Assembly: GCA_016191565.1 (NCBI GenBank)
Contig: JACPWA010000027.1
Location: 1-8,117, forward strand
Direction of reading: 5' to 3'
Length of the DNA: 8,117 nucleotides
Source of the DNA: Simkania negevensis
GTDB taxonomy: Bacteria > Chlamydiota > Chlamydiia > Chlamydiales > Simkaniaceae
In this document: one piece after another, positions 5,906-8,117 of the stretch
Layout: each line of letters opens with the position of its first letter
Position numbering within the stretch: position 1 is the first letter of the stretch
Position numbers and translations under genes: made by a program
Notes under the pieces: generated by a model
Told to the model about the DNA's origin: nothing
The model's input: only the letters and a program-made list of their open reading frames with translations
Database searches by the model: none

Positions 5906-7372
5906 ATGATAAAAGGACCCTCCGTTTTAAAGATTGTAAATCTCTTTCATAAGGGGCTTCTCCTTCTTCTTCCCGTTTCTTTTCTTTTCCCTTTCTTCTT
6001 TTTTCTTCCCTTATCTCGCTTATCATCTGCTACTTTAAACAAAGACAAAGGAAAAGACTTTCCCTGTAAGCACCCTTCTCTTCGGTCCTATGATAGGATA
6101 GGAAAAGGGGCTCTAGAAGAGGAGAAACGATCTCTTTCTTTCCTCCTTCCCTCTCTTCAAGAAAAAATCAGCGAATTTAGGCGTAATTCTCGACCTGATG
6201 CTTCTATTTCCGATCTCTTAATCCATTTTCAGATTGAGGGAATAGACAAAATGCAAGAAGTATTGCCTGGACAGAAGGTGTATCTTTCTTTCATTTCAAA
6301 GGGAAACGGAACTGAAACTCCTATTGCTGTTTCAGATCATCCTACCCCTTTATGGATTCGGCCTCATTTAAATGAAAAAGGGGAGCTTTCTGTAGAAGAG
6401 CGCCTTTCGTTTGTTTCAGAATCGGGAGAGAAGGTCATTGAGGAAAAAAGAGTTTTTTTAGCTAAAGAAGAAAAAGAAGAAAAAGAGAAGCTTCAAAGAG
6501 GGAGCCTTTCTTTTTTGAAGGGGATGGAAGTTCTAAAAAAAGGAAAGTGGTGGGGCCCCGATCAGCTCGTTGAAGTCTATGGTGGAGAGAGTTACCAGAG
6601 TTTTAGAAACATGGAAAGAATTGAAATTTTCTATGGCAATAAAGAGGAAATCATTCCGGTTAAGGAAGGAGAGGTTCTTTCTTGGAAGGAAGAAGGATGG
6701 ATCAAAGAAAAGCTGGGAATGAATACCAAAAAATATCCCTTAGCCCATCTGACTCGTCTAACAGCTGAAAAGATGGAATGGGAGATTTGGGATGAGAGTG
6801 GGCTGATTAAAGAAAAGTGCGTTTTGAGTAAAGAAAGAAACAGGTCACCTCATATGAAGCTGGAAAATATATTTACGAAGATTCGTCAGCGCACCGCCTT
6901 TCGTATTTCCTGTCTAATAGGGCAGAAGACCACTCTTATAAGAAAAGGGGATTGGCTTTTTTTCGATGGTGCAGAGTGGAAGCTGATAAAAAACGGAACA
7001 GAGTTTGAAAACATTTTAAAGCTACGTAAGAAAGGGTCTCTTTTTATTTTTGAGGGAATAGAAAAGAATCGAGAGAAGGGGGTTTTTTTCGGGAGACTAT
7101 TTGATCCTCTCCGCATTCAGGTGCAGGAGGTGAGAATTCCTCTTTCTGAACAAAAAAACTTATCTTCTTCACACAAAAAAAAGAACTTTTCAAGTAAAAT
7201 CCGCTCAGCAAGTGAAGAAAGGGCAAGTCAGAACGCAAAAGAGGAAGAGCCACTTTCTTATGAGGAAGGGGAAAACTCTGTTGAATGTGAGAGGAAAAAA
7301 CAAAAAGCAGCTGTTTCCTCTGAAGAGATCGATGATATCCTGGAACAAGGACATGCTCTAATTGATGATTAA
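5906..7372 (+). CDS. exported or anchored protein encoded directly upstream of the secretin gene
   Basis: The 488-residue product begins with a basic tail and a hydrophobic stretch at about residues 17-36 (GLLLLLPVSFLFPFFFFLPL), then SRLSSA, which could be a cleaved signal peptide ending near residue 42 or a membrane anchor. The rest is soluble and very rich in Lys and Glu, with possible beta-rich segments (WGPDQLVEVYGGESYQSF, then later IGQKTTLIRKGDWLFFDGAEW) and an acidic end, EEIDDILEQGHALIDD. I do not recognise a domain. Its stop overlaps the secretin start by 8 bp, so the two are almost surely co-translated. By position it matches what I recall as CT573 ahead of gspD in Chlamydia, and its layout is that expected of a protein working with a secretin at the envelope. 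No ribosome site is visible; the ATG lies in a short inverted repeat TATCAT/ATGATA. Confidence 0.75.
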   Translation: MIKGPSVLKIVNLFHKGLLLLLPVSFLFPFFFFLPLSRLSSATLNKDKGKDFPCKHPSLRSYDRIGKGALEEEKRSLSFLLPSLQEKISEFRRNSRPDASISDLLIHFQIEGIDKMQEVLPGQKVYLSFISKGNGTETPIAVSDHPTPLWIRPHLNEKGELSVEERLSFVSESGEKVIEEKRVFLAKEEKEEKEKLQRGSLSFLKGMEVLKKGKWWGPDQLVEVYGGESYQSFRNMERIEIFYGNKEEIIPVKEGEVLSWKEEGWIKEKLGMNTKKYPLAHLTRLTAEKMEWEIWDESGLIKEKCVLSKERNRSPHMKLENIFTKIRQRTAFRISCLIGQKTTLIRKGDWLFFDGAEWKLIKNGTEFENILKLRKKGSLFIFEGIEKNREKGVFFGRLFDPLRIQVQEVRIPLSEQKNLSSSHKKKNFSSKIRSASEERASQNAKEEEPLSYEEGENSVECERKKQKAAVSSEEIDDILEQGHALIDD

Positions 7373-8117
7373 ATCAACTATACTCAAACAACTTGGAAAA
7401 TTGGTTTTTAACTTCACCTCGCGCCTGGCTTATAAAACGCTGTTGCTAGATGAAGGTAAAAACCAGTTTTTCAAATTATTTGAGTATAGGTTTCCCTATC
7501 TTTTGGTTTTTCTTTTGGCGACAAAGATCTCATTTGCTCAAACAATTGAGGAGAAAAAAAAATCCTATCAGATGGAGAAAGGGGGAAATGAGCTTGGCGT
7601 TTTTTTATATCAACTCAATCAGAAGCTAAAGATTCTCCGTCAACAGTTACAAGGTAGATACGAAAGAGTGAATCTTCTCTTTGAGAAAGGGGAAAAAGAA
7701 GAGGAATATCACGCTCTTCTCAAAGAGGTAAAAGAACTTAGGAGCGAAATCTCTCTTTTAGAAAACAAATGGCATGACTTAGCTGTTGAAGAGACAAAGC
7801 GGGAAGATGAGGGATATGCGATCTGGGATCAAGAGGAGACTACCCTTTCTCAGCTCATTATGGAGTATGGCTCAAATGATTATCTCTATGTAGTTCCTCC
7901 AGAAATTCTTTCCATGAAACTTCACATGCATTCCAATATTCCCATTCCCAGGGAGTCATGGAGCAGTCTTCTGGAAATTATCTTATCTCATAATGGAATC
8001 GGAATTAAACAGCTCAACCCTTACGCTCGCCAACTCTATGTTCTTAAGCAAGATCTGATTGCTGTTGATACAATACTCAACAACCAGAAAGCCCTTTCTG
8101 ACCTTCCTCCTAAATCT
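7365..8117 (+). CDS. gspD: secretin of a type II-like secretion system (GspD-like), N-terminal part, cut by window edge
   Basis: The frame is open for 251 codons from ATG 7365 to the edge. The ATG is chosen because it overlaps the preceding stop (ATGATTAA) and no other good in-frame start precedes the signal sequence. The protein has an unusual 41-residue lead, then a hydrophobic signal core (YLLVFLLATKISFA, residues 45-58) with likely cleavage after A58, a charged coiled coil at about residues 75-135, then YVVPPEI near 175 and a region at about 186-232 (IPIPRESWSSLLEIILSHNG, later QLYVLKQD) that looks like the N0 domain of secretins. The pore-forming domain lies beyond the window. Chlamydial GspD has a long N-terminal extension, supporting the call, but the type III secretin (SctC/CdsC) cannot be excluded. 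Residues 6-41 are encoded by an inserted palindromic element. Confidence 0.65.
   Translation, partial: MIKSTILKQLGKLVFNFTSRLAYKTLLLDEGKNQFFKLFEYRFPYLLVFLLATKISFAQTIEEKKKSYQMEKGGNELGVFLYQLNQKLKILRQQLQGRYERVNLLFEKGEKEEEYHALLKEVKELRSEISLLENKWHDLAVEETKREDEGYAIWDQEETTLSQLIMEYGSNDYLYVVPPEILSMKLHMHSNIPIPRESWSSLLEIILSHNGIGIKQLNPYARQLYVLKQDLIAVDTILNNQKALSDLPPKS
7379..7488. mobile_element. MITE-like palindromic element flanked by TA, inserted in frame in the secretin gene
   Basis: A 106-bp element (7381-7486) has inverted ends TACTCAAA and TTTGAGTA, flanked on each side by TA (7379-7380 and 7487-7488), the target duplication used by IS630/mariner-type transposases. Counting from CTATACTCAAA at 7378, the arms match at 36 of the first 42 positions. 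Element plus one TA is 108 bp, 36 codons, with no stop in the gene's frame. Removing it joins ATG ATT AAA TCA AC- to -TAGG TTT CCC TAT, giving MIKSTRFPYLLVF, a normal signal-peptide start. It is too short to code for a transposase, so it would move only with help from elsewhere in the genome. Confidence 0.8.

Noticed and set aside
6886..7253. Minus-strand frames of 76 and 69 codons
   Set aside because: Both are antisense to the 488-residue gene, with no ribosome site or protein resemblance.
1..8117. CRISPR array, tRNA, rRNA or riboswitch
   Set aside because: No regularly spaced direct repeats, tRNA-like cloverleaf or conserved rRNA sequence was seen. The repeats present are single palindromes.

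Overview
The window looks like the chromosome of a Chlamydiota (chlamydia-like) bacterium. This rests on AT-rich DNA and strong GGAGG ribosome sites. It also rests on a secretin gene with a long coiled-coil N-terminus sitting directly behind an unrecognised signal-bearing gene, which resembles from memory the gspD/CT573 arrangement of Chlamydia. The remaining genes are small or lineage-specific. The assignment is an inference; no rRNA or tRNA is present to test it.

Layout. Bases 1-1514 (minus strand) hold two tandem copies of a CDP-glycerol glycerophosphotransferase-like gene. The upstream copy (599-1514) is broken by a frameshift and an apparent internal deletion. The downstream copy (1-621) is open and runs off the window. 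A 178-bp imperfect palindrome (1535-1712) separates them from a small helical, acidic-tailed protein of unknown function (1740-2240, minus). A second, GC-richer palindrome (2290-2418) lies ahead of mutY (2516-3586, plus). Next come two small minus-strand genes (3546-3971 and 4093-4536), whose otherwise unrelated products share the N-terminus MSSVSGP. These are followed by a membrane-anchored TPR-like protein (4657-5382, plus) and a three-helix membrane protein (5379-5780, minus). The end of the window is a two-gene unit on the plus strand: a 488-residue exported or anchored protein (5906-7372) overlapping by 8 bp the start of a secretin gene (7365 to the right edge).

The most striking observation is in the secretin gene. 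A 106-bp palindromic element flanked by TA (7379-7488) sits inside the signal-peptide coding region. With one TA copy it adds exactly 108 bp (36 codons), has no stop codon, and when removed in silico leaves a compact, normal signal peptide. This looks like an in-frame miniature transposable element insertion that has become protein-coding. With the other two palindromes, it suggests a genome seeded with small non-autonomous elements of several families.

Functionally, the window combines DNA repair (MutY), envelope or polymer chemistry (the glycerophosphotransferase pair), outer-membrane secretion (the secretin unit), and several small proteins that may be secreted or host-directed. Only mutY and, less firmly, gspD are named genes.
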